Below are positions 16,392 through 24,508 of a stretch of 64,000 bases of DNA, piece after piece (the first letter of the stretch is position 1; every line of letters begins with the position of its first letter). The notes beneath the pieces are model-generated. The model searched no databases. It was not told the origin of the DNA and worked only from the letters and a program-made list of their open reading frames with translations. Made by a program: the position numbers and the translations under genes. Origin of the DNA: Rufibacter sediminis (GTDB lineage Bacteria > Bacteroidota > Bacteroidia > Cytophagales > Hymenobacteraceae); the NCBI RefSeq assembly GCF_014269285.1, contig NZ_JACOAF010000021.1, positions 1 through 64,000 of the forward strand, given 5' to 3'.

Positions 16392-18629
16392 ATGATGAAC
16401 CTAAATCCGGAAGACCAGCAAAACGGAAGAACGGAAGAACAATCTACCCAGGAACAATTCAGCAACGATCAAACCACCGATCAGCGTAGAATTCTGGAAG
16501 AGCGTTTAGCCGAGATAAATGCCCAAAAAGCGGAAACAGCCCCCTCTGTGGAGCAAGTAGAGGAGGTGCCATCTGTTGAAAGCAGAACTGAAGATAAAGC
16601 AGACGAAGTAGCTGTTCCTCAGTTAGAACCTTCACTCACTCAATCATCGGTATTGGTGTCAGAGGAACCCATTGCGGTACCTGCAACTGATGAGAATGTC
16701 GCTGCAGGAACCGTAGCCAATGAACCAATTCTTTCTGAGAGAAATACAACCGCTCCAGAGCCTGCGTCTGAAGTGCCTGCCATGGAAACTACCGGAGCAG
16801 CTCCTGAGACCACTCTACAAACCTCAACAGAAGGAGAGCAGCCCGCCACATCACAGGAAGCCTCAGCCGCTCTAATAGCTCCTCATGATGAAATACATCC
16901 AGAGGAAGATGAGATGCACCCTCAAGAAGACTACACCCATTTGTCCATTGATGAGATTCGGGCTAAAATTCTTTCGCTGGCGCAGGAGGGCAATGTCCGG
17001 AAAACGGGTCGGGACCTGAACATCCTGTACCGCATGTATGAGCCCTTATTCCAGGAAGAGCGGCAGCAGGCCCTGAACCGCTTCATCGCGGAAGGTGGCG
17101 CCCCTGATGACTTCGACTACAATGCGCCCAAAGCCCACAAAGATGTGGAGCAGGCCATGCAGCGATTCCGGGAGGCGCGGTTCAAAGAACAGCGTCAGGA
17201 AGAAGAGCAGAAAGTACAGAACCTACAGAAGAAGCGGGACCTGCTGGAGCGCTTACGCGTGCTGATTGAGTCAGAAACCCAGACCAGCGGCTCAGCCATC
17301 AAAGAACTGCAGAACGAATGGAAGGCGATAGGGCAGGTGCCAACCGCCGAGGCTCAGCAGCTGTGGAATTCGTACCACGCCCTGCTGGACATGTACTACA
17401 ACAACCGCAGCATCTTCTTCGAGCTGAAGGAACTGGACCGCAAACGCAACCTGGACGCTAAAAACGCCCTTTGCGAACGCGCTGAGGCACTGGCGAACGA
17501 AGAAAATATCAACAAAGCCTTGCAGGAGCTCCGGCATCTGCACGATGAGTGGAAACACATTGGGCCCATCCCCAACGAGGTGCGCGACCAGGTATGGAAC
17601 CGCTTCATCCAGGCATCTGAGCAGGTGCATGAAAGAAAGAAATCATTTTTTGAGACCCGCAGAAACGAAGAGCTGGGCAACCTGGCCAAAAAGAAGGAGC
17701 TGTTGGCCCAGATTGAGCAGTTCCAGCATTTCAAATCGGACCGGATCAACGACTGGCGCGACAAAACCGACCAGATCCAGCAGCTGAAAGAAAGCTGGGA
17801 TGCCGCCGGTCTGGTGCCTAAAGAAAACGCCGAAGAGGTCAATAAAGCTTTCTGGAGCAGCTACAAGGCTTTCTTCCATCACAAGAACACCTTTTTCAAA
17901 GCTTTGGACGAAGAGAAGATGCAGAACTACCGCCAGAAGGTAGCGCTGTGTGAAGAAGCCGAAAGCGTGCAGGGCAGCGAGGAGTGGGACAGCACCAAGG
18001 AAAAACTGATCCAGCTCCAGAAAAAGTGGAAGACGATTGGCCGGGTGCCAGATAAATACTCAGACAAGATCTGGAACCGGTTCCGGACCGCCTGTAACGC
18101 TTTCTTTGATCGTTTGCACCAGGAAGCCCAGAACAAGGAAACGCAGCTAAACCAGCTTTCGGTTCAGAAGCAAGCCTACTGTGAGCAGCTGGCCAGCAAA
18201 GTCGCTGATCCAACTTTGATTGGAACAGTTGATGAGTTCAACCAGATCCATCAGGAGTGGCAATCGTTCGCATCAGAGGGCAAACGGAACCCGAAGGTGG
18301 AGGATCGCTTCCAGCAGCTGTTGGCTAAGTACTTGGAGAAGGTGCCGGAGCTGAGTCCGCAGCAGAAAGAACAGACCTTGTTCCAGTTGCAACTAAACCA
18401 TCTCAAGACCAGTCCAGACGGAGACCAGAAGCTTTACCAGAAAGAGCAGCATCTGCGCCGCGACATCACGTCGCTGGAAAACGACATCTCCACGTTGAAG
18501 ACCAACATTGAGTTTTTTGCCCGTTCTAAGAACGCCGAGAAGCTGCGGGAAGAATATCAATCCAAGATTGACGAGGCGCAAAACCGCATTCAGCACCTGA
18601 AAAGACAGCTGAAAGCCCTGCGCTCCTAA
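16392..18629 (+). CDS. DUF349-repeat protein with acidic disordered N terminus
   Basis: The first ~180 of 745 residues are acidic, low-complexity and presumably disordered. The rest is helical and contains repeated DUF349 units, each marked by a W-x-x-x-G-x-V/I-P motif: EWKAIGQVP (~311), EWKHIGPIP (~386), SWDAAGLVP (~467) and KWKTIGRVP (~544), with a weaker one at EWQSF. The last ~80 residues form a coiled coil. No signal peptide or membrane segment is seen, so it should be cytosolic. DUF349 proteins are little studied. Large proteins of this type are common in Bacteroidota. Confidence 0.88.
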   Translation: MMNLNPEDQQNGRTEEQSTQEQFSNDQTTDQRRILEERLAEINAQKAETAPSVEQVEEVPSVESRTEDKADEVAVPQLEPSLTQSSVLVSEEPIAVPATDENVAAGTVANEPILSERNTTAPEPASEVPAMETTGAAPETTLQTSTEGEQPATSQEASAALIAPHDEIHPEEDEMHPQEDYTHLSIDEIRAKILSLAQEGNVRKTGRDLNILYRMYEPLFQEERQQALNRFIAEGGAPDDFDYNAPKAHKDVEQAMQRFREARFKEQRQEEEQKVQNLQKKRDLLERLRVLIESETQTSGSAIKELQNEWKAIGQVPTAEAQQLWNSYHALLDMYYNNRSIFFELKELDRKRNLDAKNALCERAEALANEENINKALQELRHLHDEWKHIGPIPNEVRDQVWNRFIQASEQVHERKKSFFETRRNEELGNLAKKKELLAQIEQFQHFKSDRINDWRDKTDQIQQLKESWDAAGLVPKENAEEVNKAFWSSYKAFFHHKNTFFKALDEEKMQNYRQKVALCEEAESVQGSEEWDSTKEKLIQLQKKWKTIGRVPDKYSDKIWNRFRTACNAFFDRLHQEAQNKETQLNQLSVQKQAYCEQLASKVADPTLIGTVDEFNQIHQEWQSFASEGKRNPKVEDRFQQLLAKYLEKVPELSPQQKEQTLFQLQLNHLKTSPDGDQKLYQKEQHLRRDITSLENDISTLKTNIEFFARSKNAEKLREEYQSKIDEAQNRIQHLKRQLKALRS

Positions 18630-18689
18630 ATTTTTGTGCTTGACATTCAAGGCCTTTGTAGCCGTGGGGCAAATTAGTTGCAAGTGGCT

Positions 18690-18720
18690 TTTGCAAATCT
18701 AAAAAAGACCTCTACTTTTG
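18690..18720 (+). promoter_or_regulatory. Bacteroidota-type promoter of the first tRNA-Thr
   Basis: TTTG at 18690-18693 (-33 element) and TACTTTTG at 18713-18720 (-7 element, consensus TAnnTTTG) are separated by 19 bases, the expected spacing. The tRNA begins 38 bases downstream. A short dyad, GGAAA / TTTCC (18731-18748), lies in the leader. Confidence 0.75.
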
Positions 18721-18758
18721 TATCGCTTTCGGAAATCACCAGGTTTCCGGAAGCAAAA

Positions 18759-18831
<73 letters not shown>

Positions 18832-18931
18832 CAAAAAACACTGCTTCTACACATAAAGCTGTAAGGCTGTTTTTTAAAAACCTTTATTTCTTTGCCGTTT
18901 TCAGGAAATCACCAGAATTCTGAAGACAAAA

Positions 18932-19004
<73 letters not shown>

Positions 19005-19012
19005 CCCACAAT

Positions 19013-19051
19013 AAAAAAGCACTTGCGAGAAAATCTTGCAAGTGCTTTTTT
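19013..19051 (+). terminator. Intrinsic terminator after the tRNA pair
   Basis: AAAAAAGCACTTGC (19013-19026) pairs with GCAAGTGCTTTTTT (19038-19051). The stem can extend inward (GAGA / TCTT), leaving a 3-base loop. The T-run closes the tRNA-Thr transcript. Confidence 0.88.
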
Positions 19052-19117
19052 GTTTTCAATCCTGATAAAGTCTCTATCTGTTCAAAGCATCGCCTAAAGC
19101 GTAACTCGCCCGCAGCC

Positions 19118-19567
19118 TCAGGAATCTAAGTTGCCCAGGAGCCACCCGAAGGCACTTTCATAATCGGTAAACACCTCGTGCTGGATAATGCCTTTGGCTT
19201 GGTACCCTTCTTTGCCTTTATCAGTGAAATCGGTGTTGGCGACCAGAGCAGGGTAGAAGTCGCTGGTCACGACGGCTAATTTCTGAATGGACGTTTTGGA
19301 GGCTAAATCCTGAAACTCGGTTAAAATCCACTCTTTCTCTTCGGGCGTGATGATGTACAGCTGCAGGTCATCGATGAGCCAATACTTGATTTGCCGCTGC
19401 CTGGTAAAGTCCAAGGCTTTGTGAAAGCCTATCATACGCTCCGGCAGCGTGATCTGACGTTTCCATTCCACCAGAAGCAACGGTTCGTTCTCCAGCAGAA
19501 GGATTGACACATAATCAGTTTCAAAGAGGGATTGGGGCTGGAAATTAGCCGGAATCTGTTTCAACAT
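19118..19567 (-). CDS. Uncharacterised 149-residue protein (STAS/SpoIIAA-like fold possible)
   Basis: The protein has the alternating pattern of a small alpha/beta domain: SILLLENEPLLLVEWKRQI, then helix, KYWLIDDLQLYIITPEEKEWI, and KLAVVTSDFYPALV. Similar small Cytophagales proteins resemble STAS/SpoIIAA-like domains that sense or bind lipids or partners, but no decisive motif is visible. No signal peptide. It stands alone on the minus strand after the tRNA terminator. The gene looks real by composition and length; the fold is a guess. Confidence 0.55.
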   Translation of the reverse strand: MLKQIPANFQPQSLFETDYVSILLLENEPLLLVEWKRQITLPERMIGFHKALDFTRQRQIKYWLIDDLQLYIITPEEKEWILTEFQDLASKTSIQKLAVVTSDFYPALVANTDFTDKGKEGYQAKGIIQHEVFTDYESAFGWLLGNLDS

Positions 19568-19777
19568 CGCCTTTGTGGTAAGGGGGAAGACAGGAAAAAG
19601 CAGCAGAAAAGGAGTTCAGGTAAGGTGTTAAGCTGAAAAACTCCTTTTAGCCTAGTTTACATAAAGTAAACGTAAAATGCAAAGGTTCTGTGAAGTAGGA
19701 AGAGGGTAAGCGGAAATTGTTCAGGCTACTCAAAATACAGTTTAAGGGGCTTGGAGAATAACTATTGAAGCATACGT

Positions 19778-20113
19778 CTACTCAAAATCCATATGCGGGA
19801 GCAATCTCAAAAACGCCTCATGTGCATCATGAAAAGCTTTGAGATATGAGAAGGTGTCTTTCTTAGGCGAGGAAATAATGCCATAGGCTTCATGCTGGAG
19901 GAGATTGGTATACCAGGATGCTTCCCGAAGTGGTTCCAGCTCCGGGGAGGTTTTCTCCAGGTGCGTCAACAGAAAACGAAGCTGCAACGCCAACAACACC
20001 ACCTCCTGTACATGATCGCCCCTCCTATATTCTTCCTTACGAAAACCGGCCTGAATCTTCTTGGTAATAATCTGATAATAGGTAAAGTGATTCTTCTCCA
20101 TAGTGCACCTCAT
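19778..20113 (-). CDS. Uncharacterised 111-residue helical protein
   Basis: The predicted protein is mostly helical and soluble, with Leu-rich stretches (VVLLALQLRFLLTHLEKTSPELEPL) and a final EAFLRLLPHMDFE. I recognise no family. Starts are possible at 20113 or at the ATG at 20101 (MEKNHFTYYQ), which I find slightly more natural. The regions on both sides are AT-rich and lack other genes. It may be a lineage-specific gene. Confidence 0.45.
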   Translation of the reverse strand: MRCTMEKNHFTYYQIITKKIQAGFRKEEYRRGDHVQEVVLLALQLRFLLTHLEKTSPELEPLREASWYTNLLQHEAYGIISSPKKDTFSYLKAFHDAHEAFLRLLPHMDFE

Positions 20114-20458
20114 TAAGTAGGACGTCTTGCACGCATAGTACCGAAAAATCAGCTCTAACAGGCTACAAAGCGATGAAGAGGCTCATTTAACCGGTGAATA
20201 AGAGCTTTGGCAAGATGAACGTGTTTTACTATCCTTAGAGGAGGCAATTAGATAATTTAAGGATCTTCAAATTGAGTTGATTGTAGAAGAGCAGAATTTA
20301 ACTTGCCTGTTAAGTTCTAATACATAAAAGCTTATAACAACAGGAATGCTAAGCTTAGGACAGAGCTCCTACATTAAGCATTCTTGCTATAATCCTTTTC
20401 TGAAGTGATACTTACAGTCATCTCATCATAAAGCATTAGCTTTCATCAAGATAAAAGC
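20114..20458. other. AT-rich gap with no supported gene
   Basis: The 345 bases contain no intact open frame with protein-like features. One frame reads protein-like around 20172-20325 but is broken by two TAA stops. A weak inverted pair GAATGCT / AGCATTC lies near 20344-20385. Confidence 0.4.
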
Positions 20459-20821
20459 TCAGTCAACGTCCGGGAGAAAGTTGATCACTGTCTCAGGCGA
20501 AAAGACCACGTAGGCTCTTTTCCAGGGTTGATCGCCGAGCATTTTCCATTTATGACCCGCGCCGGTGAGGTCGGTGGCGAGTAAGACTTCTCCTGGCTGC
20601 AGGGTGAACGTTTCTCCCAAGCTGGTGGTGAACTCCAGGGTACCGGTTAAGGTCAGGACATATTGCGTATCGGGGGCCGGGTGCCAGTCATAGGTGGCGT
20701 GCGGCGGAGTTTCCTTGAAGTGAAGGGAGGTTACCTGGGTGAAGACTTTCTCGGCGATAGTCCCTTTCTCCACGTAAGAATGCCCATCGGCGCCGGTGTA
20801 CAGTTTATAGGCCTTGATCAT
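20459..20821 (-). CDS. Cupin-domain protein
   Basis: The 120-residue protein is a single small cupin barrel. It has a first motif-like segment HATYDWHPAPDTQYVLTLTGTLEF (metal-ligand histidines and the following Gly turn) and a second, LQPGEVLLATDLTGAGHKW, with the usual 'PGe' and His. Such proteins bind metals or small molecules; the specific substrate is unknown. It lies alone, upstream of the seven-gene cluster but on the opposite strand, so a link is not indicated. Confidence 0.75.
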   Translation of the reverse strand: MIKAYKLYTGADGHSYVEKGTIAEKVFTQVTSLHFKETPPHATYDWHPAPDTQYVLTLTGTLEFTTSLGETFTLQPGEVLLATDLTGAGHKWKMLGDQPWKRAYVVFSPETVINFLPDVD

Positions 20822-20984
20822 AGGTGCTGAAACTTGTGTACCTTTTATACCACTTTCCCCGGATGGGGTTACCAGAAATTTATTTTAGCATAGGCTTAAA
20901 ATGTTGACCGAAACTAAACGCCGTTGTGCACGCGGGAGCGTTCTTAACGTTCTAAGAAAGAAGGAGGAAGCCAGGGACCCACTG

Positions 20985-21022
20985 CACTTTGAGAATCTTT
21001 TAGGAAAAACGGCATCAAAACA
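20985..21022. repeat. Degenerate core palindrome upstream of the seven-gene cluster
   Basis: CTTTTAGGAAAAACGGCATCAAAACAG fragments keep the order of the family core, but the left half is eroded. It lies about 75 bases before the lipoprotein start. Confidence 0.35.
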
Positions 21023-21094
21023 GTAAACTTTCCTCTATCTTCATAGATAACCTTTTTCCTATATTCTAAGTAAGTGCGCAATAATACGTAAAAC

Positions 21095-22471
21095 ATGGGC
21101 ATAGATAAATCAGCATGTATTCGGAAAAGCCAACTGCTTCTGCTTTGCGGAGCGCTGGTTTTTTCGGGATGCTATAAGAAAGAAACGCAGCAGGAGGGAG
21201 CGCCTTCGGAGAACACGTCGGCTCAGGTCCAGAAACCAGCCCCGGCCACTTCCGCTAACCCGAAGGAAAACACACCCGCGCCCGCTTCTTCCAAAGTAGA
21301 TGTGGACCTGTACCTGGAGGTTTCCAACGGGATGAAAGGGTTCATGCCTCCACCGGCCGCCGAAAAAGAACCCACCGTCTTTCAGAGACAACTGAATAAA
21401 CTGATTTCCGAGGTGCAGGACGGTATCTACGTAGACGCCAAACGCTACTACCTGGCCGGGGAAAACGGACAGGGCCAACCGGTGCTGGACAGTGTGTCTT
21501 ATGCAACCCTCAAGAACACGGTCACTAGCGGCATCAAAGCCGATGTGCGGGGCACGCCTTTGCCCGCCATGTTGGAAGCCGCTCTGAGCAACTCCGTGAA
21601 GCGCGAGGCGGTGAGTGTCATTGTGTCCGATTTCATTCATGGGCCCGATCCTAATAATCCGGGGCAATTCCTTTCTCTTGACTCTGACATCCGGAGCAGT
21701 TTGAAACAGGCCGAGCACCAGAACCTGGTGGTGGCCGTGCTGGGCAACGCGTCTGGGTTCTTCGGGAACTATTACCCTGCCGTGAAAAAACCGGCCGTAA
21801 AACGCACTTTGGAAGGCGAGGAAATCCCTTTCTACATTTGGGTCATCGGGCAACAGCAGGAAGTACAGACTGTGATCAATAAGGTGCTCCGGAATTTACC
21901 GGCCCAGCAGGCATATTTCGGCTTTTCTTATCCTAACGTGGCCTATTCAGCGATTCTCAAATCCAATACTTTCCGGCCGGCGGGCGTTGTGTACTGTACC
22001 AGCCGAACCGCGGAGGTCTGCACCAGTGTGAATTTGATGCCCGAAAAAGAAGAGCCCGTTGAATTTACCATCGGCTTGAACCTCAGTGATTTTCCAGCAT
22101 CCATGCAGCAGGTGAGCTTCTTAAAGCAGCACCTGAAGCTGGCGGTGACCGGCGGAAAGGCTTCTATTGGTACAGTAATTGCTGCCTCAGAAGAGGTAAA
22201 GGCTACGCCCGACTTAGCCAAGTACACCCACTTCGTGCGGGTGAAGGTTCCGCAGTTGACGGCGAATTCGGGTTCCATCACGCTGCAGCTTCCGCAGGTG
22301 CTTCCCGCCTGGGTAAACCAGTGGTCCACCGCCAACGACAACAATCCGGCGGGCGCGCAACGGAAGACTTACCAGTTGAATACCATCATAGAAGGCGTGC
22401 AGGCGCTCTATAGAGACAAAAGCGAAAACGTGTTTAGTGTAACCATGAAGTTTAACAAAGAAAACAAGTAA
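21095..22471 (+). CDS. Lipoprotein with a degenerate vWA-like domain (cluster gene 1)
   Basis: An N-terminal lipoprotein signal ends in LVFSGC (Cys26), followed by a Pro/Ala/Ser-rich linker (about 30-65). A von Willebrand A-like domain then begins: VDVDLYLEVSNGMKGF (about 66-81) sits where a MIDAS motif D-x-S-x-S would be, here E-V-S-N-G; Thr152 and SDFIHG (about 176-181) fit the second and third MIDAS positions. The C-terminal third is beta-rich and unrecognised. It is likely anchored in the periplasm, possibly facing inward. It opens a plus-strand cluster; the next gene starts 2 bases after its stop. No other family fits better, but the vWA call rests on motif reading only. Confidence 0.65.
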   Translation: MGIDKSACIRKSQLLLLCGALVFSGCYKKETQQEGAPSENTSAQVQKPAPATSANPKENTPAPASSKVDVDLYLEVSNGMKGFMPPPAAEKEPTVFQRQLNKLISEVQDGIYVDAKRYYLAGENGQGQPVLDSVSYATLKNTVTSGIKADVRGTPLPAMLEAALSNSVKREAVSVIVSDFIHGPDPNNPGQFLSLDSDIRSSLKQAEHQNLVVAVLGNASGFFGNYYPAVKKPAVKRTLEGEEIPFYIWVIGQQQEVQTVINKVLRNLPAQQAYFGFSYPNVAYSAILKSNTFRPAGVVYCTSRTAEVCTSVNLMPEKEEPVEFTIGLNLSDFPASMQQVSFLKQHLKLAVTGGKASIGTVIAASEEVKATPDLAKYTHFVRVKVPQLTANSGSITLQLPQVLPAWVNQWSTANDNNPAGAQRKTYQLNTIIEGVQALYRDKSENVFSVTMKFNKENK

Positions 22472-22473
22472 GG

Positions 22474-22887
22474 ATGATCCAGAATTTCTTCTCCGGGCTG
22501 TATGAGCTTTTCCTGGGCCGGCCTATGCCCGCCAACTACACCAATGATTACCGCGAAGTAATTTTCCCCAACACCGGAATCCAACTGATACTGGTCTCGC
22601 TGGCGCTGGTCATTCTGTATTACTACGTGTTCAACCGGGTCATGAGCACCGGCTTTTACAAACCCATGCACTGGACCATCATGCTGGTCATCAATGCGGT
22701 GATTGCTTTCATCGTTCCCATCTCGCAGGTGAACGGCAACGGCGTGGAGACGCATTCGTACACCTACACCTTTGCCCTGGTGAACGCCATCCTCAGCCTC
22801 ATTCTCTTTTTCATTTTCTCCTTACTGCTTAAAAAAGGATCTGTCCAAGCCTGGACAACTCCTATGAAATGGCCTCACACACGATAA
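22474..22887 (+). CDS. Small polytopic membrane protein (cluster gene 2)
   Basis: The 137-residue protein has three clear hydrophobic segments: about 36-54 (IQLILVSLALVILYYYVF), about 66-83 (WTIMLVINAVIAFIVPI) and about 100-117 (FALVNAILSLILFFIFSLL). The N terminus is amphipathic. I recognise no family. It is tightly spaced between the vWA lipoprotein (2 bases) and the tubulin-like gene (3 bases), so it is probably an inner-membrane subunit of the same complex. It may recruit the tubulin-like protein to the membrane; this is inference from position. Confidence 0.7.
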   Translation: MIQNFFSGLYELFLGRPMPANYTNDYREVIFPNTGIQLILVSLALVILYYYVFNRVMSTGFYKPMHWTIMLVINAVIAFIVPISQVNGNGVETHSYTYTFALVNAILSLILFFIFSLLLKKGSVQAWTTPMKWPHTR

Positions 22888-22890
22888 ACT

Positions 22891-24342
22891 ATGGCAAAAC
22901 TTTTTGTATTCGGAATTGGGGGCACGGGCTCCAGGGTCATTCGGTCTCTGGTGATGCTCATGGCCGCCGGTGTCAAGATCAAGAACTGTGATAAGATAGT
23001 ACCCATCATCATTGACCCCGACACCCAGAACGGGGACATGAACCGCACGGTGGAACTCCTGAAGACCTACAAGCACCTCCATGACCCACTGGGCAAACGC
23101 GACGAAGGCTTCTTCCACACCAACATCAGCACGCTCTCCAGCATCGCCGGCGACGGTTCCTCCAAGATCAGAGATTCCTTTGTGTACGATTTCGGGGGCA
23201 TCAACAAGCCTTTCAAAGACCACGTGGGCTACAACCAGCTGGACATTGACTCCCAGGCCCTGGTTGATTTACTTTTCACTCCTGAGAACCTGAACAACAG
23301 CCTGGATGTGGGTTTCCGGGGCAGTCCCAACGTGGGCAGCGTGGTCCTAAACGAGATCATCGACTCTCCCGAGATGCGTTTCTTCGCCTCCAACTTCCAG
23401 GCCGGTGACCGTATCTTCTTTGTCAGCTCCATCTTTGGGGGCACCGGCGCCGCCGGATTCCCGCTCTTGCTGAAGAACTTCAAAGACGTGCATTCCAAAT
23501 TGCCCAACGCCTCCAGCCTGAACTCGGCGCTGACCGGCGCGATGGTGGTGTTGCCGTACTTCTCCCTGGAACAACCCGCGCCCGGCGTAGACGCAGATTT
23601 CATTGACTCTAACACCTTCACCACCAAAGCCAAAGACGCCCTCTCGTACTACCAGAACCACCTCACCGGGGTGAACGCCACGTACTACATCGGCGACACG
23701 CCAGACAAACCGCTGGAAAACAACCCGGGTAGAGCGAGCCAGAAAAACGATGCCCACTTAGTGGAGTTGCTGAGCGCTTTGTCCATCATCGACTTCATGG
23801 ACTACTCAGACAACGAGCTCACGGGTTCTGCGCATTACCATGAGTTTGGCCTGCGCGAAGACGTAGACAACGTGCAGTTCTCCCATTTTGACCAGGAAAC
23901 CCGCGACCGCGTCGCCAAGCAGCTCATCAAGTTCCATTATTTCACGCGCTACTACACCACGCATGTCCCCGAAGATGCCCAGGCGGCTTATGCCAAAGGC
24001 GTGGATCTGGCCGGTGCCATGCGAAATGAGCCTATTTTCAAAGAACTGAACAAATTCCTGACCAGCCCAGATTTCGGGTATGACTCTTGGCTGCGGGAGC
24101 TGAACCGCATGGAGCGGACGTTCTCAGTGTTCCAGCTCAATGAACCCGACTTTAACCGCATGGTTTCCGATAAACAGGTGGAAACGGGCTTCCTGAACAA
24201 AGGCATTCACCAGGGTTCCTTCGTGAAAGAACTGAACCGGGCTTCAGAGTCCATCTCAGACCGCGAGGCATACAAAGCCACCATCAAAGCGTTTGAAATC
24301 GCCACGAACAACCTAGTGGAAGACAAGCTGAAGTATTCCTGA
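22891..24342 (+). CDS. Tubulin/FtsZ-like GTPase of the tubulin_2 type (cluster gene 3)
   Basis: The 483-residue protein starts with a Rossmann-like glycine loop LFVFGIGGTGSRVIRSL (about 4-20), and carries FFVSSIFGGTGAAGFPLLL (about 176-194), which corresponds to the tubulin signature GGGTGTG followed by a Pro. This is the mark of the bacterial tubulin-like family (tubulin_2), distinct from cell-division FtsZ. It should bind GTP and may polymerise. No membrane segment is seen. Family members occur beside vWA, Hsp70-like and membrane genes, as here. Catalytic T7-loop residues cannot be assigned by eye. Confidence 0.78.
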   Translation: MAKLFVFGIGGTGSRVIRSLVMLMAAGVKIKNCDKIVPIIIDPDTQNGDMNRTVELLKTYKHLHDPLGKRDEGFFHTNISTLSSIAGDGSSKIRDSFVYDFGGINKPFKDHVGYNQLDIDSQALVDLLFTPENLNNSLDVGFRGSPNVGSVVLNEIIDSPEMRFFASNFQAGDRIFFVSSIFGGTGAAGFPLLLKNFKDVHSKLPNASSLNSALTGAMVVLPYFSLEQPAPGVDADFIDSNTFTTKAKDALSYYQNHLTGVNATYYIGDTPDKPLENNPGRASQKNDAHLVELLSALSIIDFMDYSDNELTGSAHYHEFGLREDVDNVQFSHFDQETRDRVAKQLIKFHYFTRYYTTHVPEDAQAAYAKGVDLAGAMRNEPIFKELNKFLTSPDFGYDSWLRELNRMERTFSVFQLNEPDFNRMVSDKQVETGFLNKGIHQGSFVKELNRASESISDREAYKATIKAFEIATNNLVEDKLKYS

Positions 24343-24508
24343 GGAACCGCTTTGTGCTTTGAGCCTGATTTGCTGAAAACTGCCTTAAAACGGAAGATCA
24401 GCAAACGGCCTCCCAGCAAGGGAAACAATTGAAAAGAGAGGCTCCCCCGAAACCACCGGTGTTTCCGGCCTCTTTTGATGAAAACATCTTAAAAAAACAG
24501 ATTGATTT
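24343..24508. repeat. Two core palindrome relics between cluster genes 3 and 4
   Basis: The 166-base gap holds a core-like copy at about 24358-24391 (TTTGAGCCTGATTTGCTG, then AAAACTGCCTTAAAACGG) and a fragment near 24463-24500 (GGCCTCTTTTGATG, then AAAACATCTTAAAA). It separates the first three genes from the Hsp70-like gene and may act as a weak terminator. Confidence 0.5.

Noticed and set aside
20172..20325. Pseudogene remnant
   Set aside because: One frame reads protein-like (for example ELWQDERVLLSLEEAIR, then FKDLQIELIVEEQ) but with two TAA stops and no recognisable family; the evidence is too weak to call.
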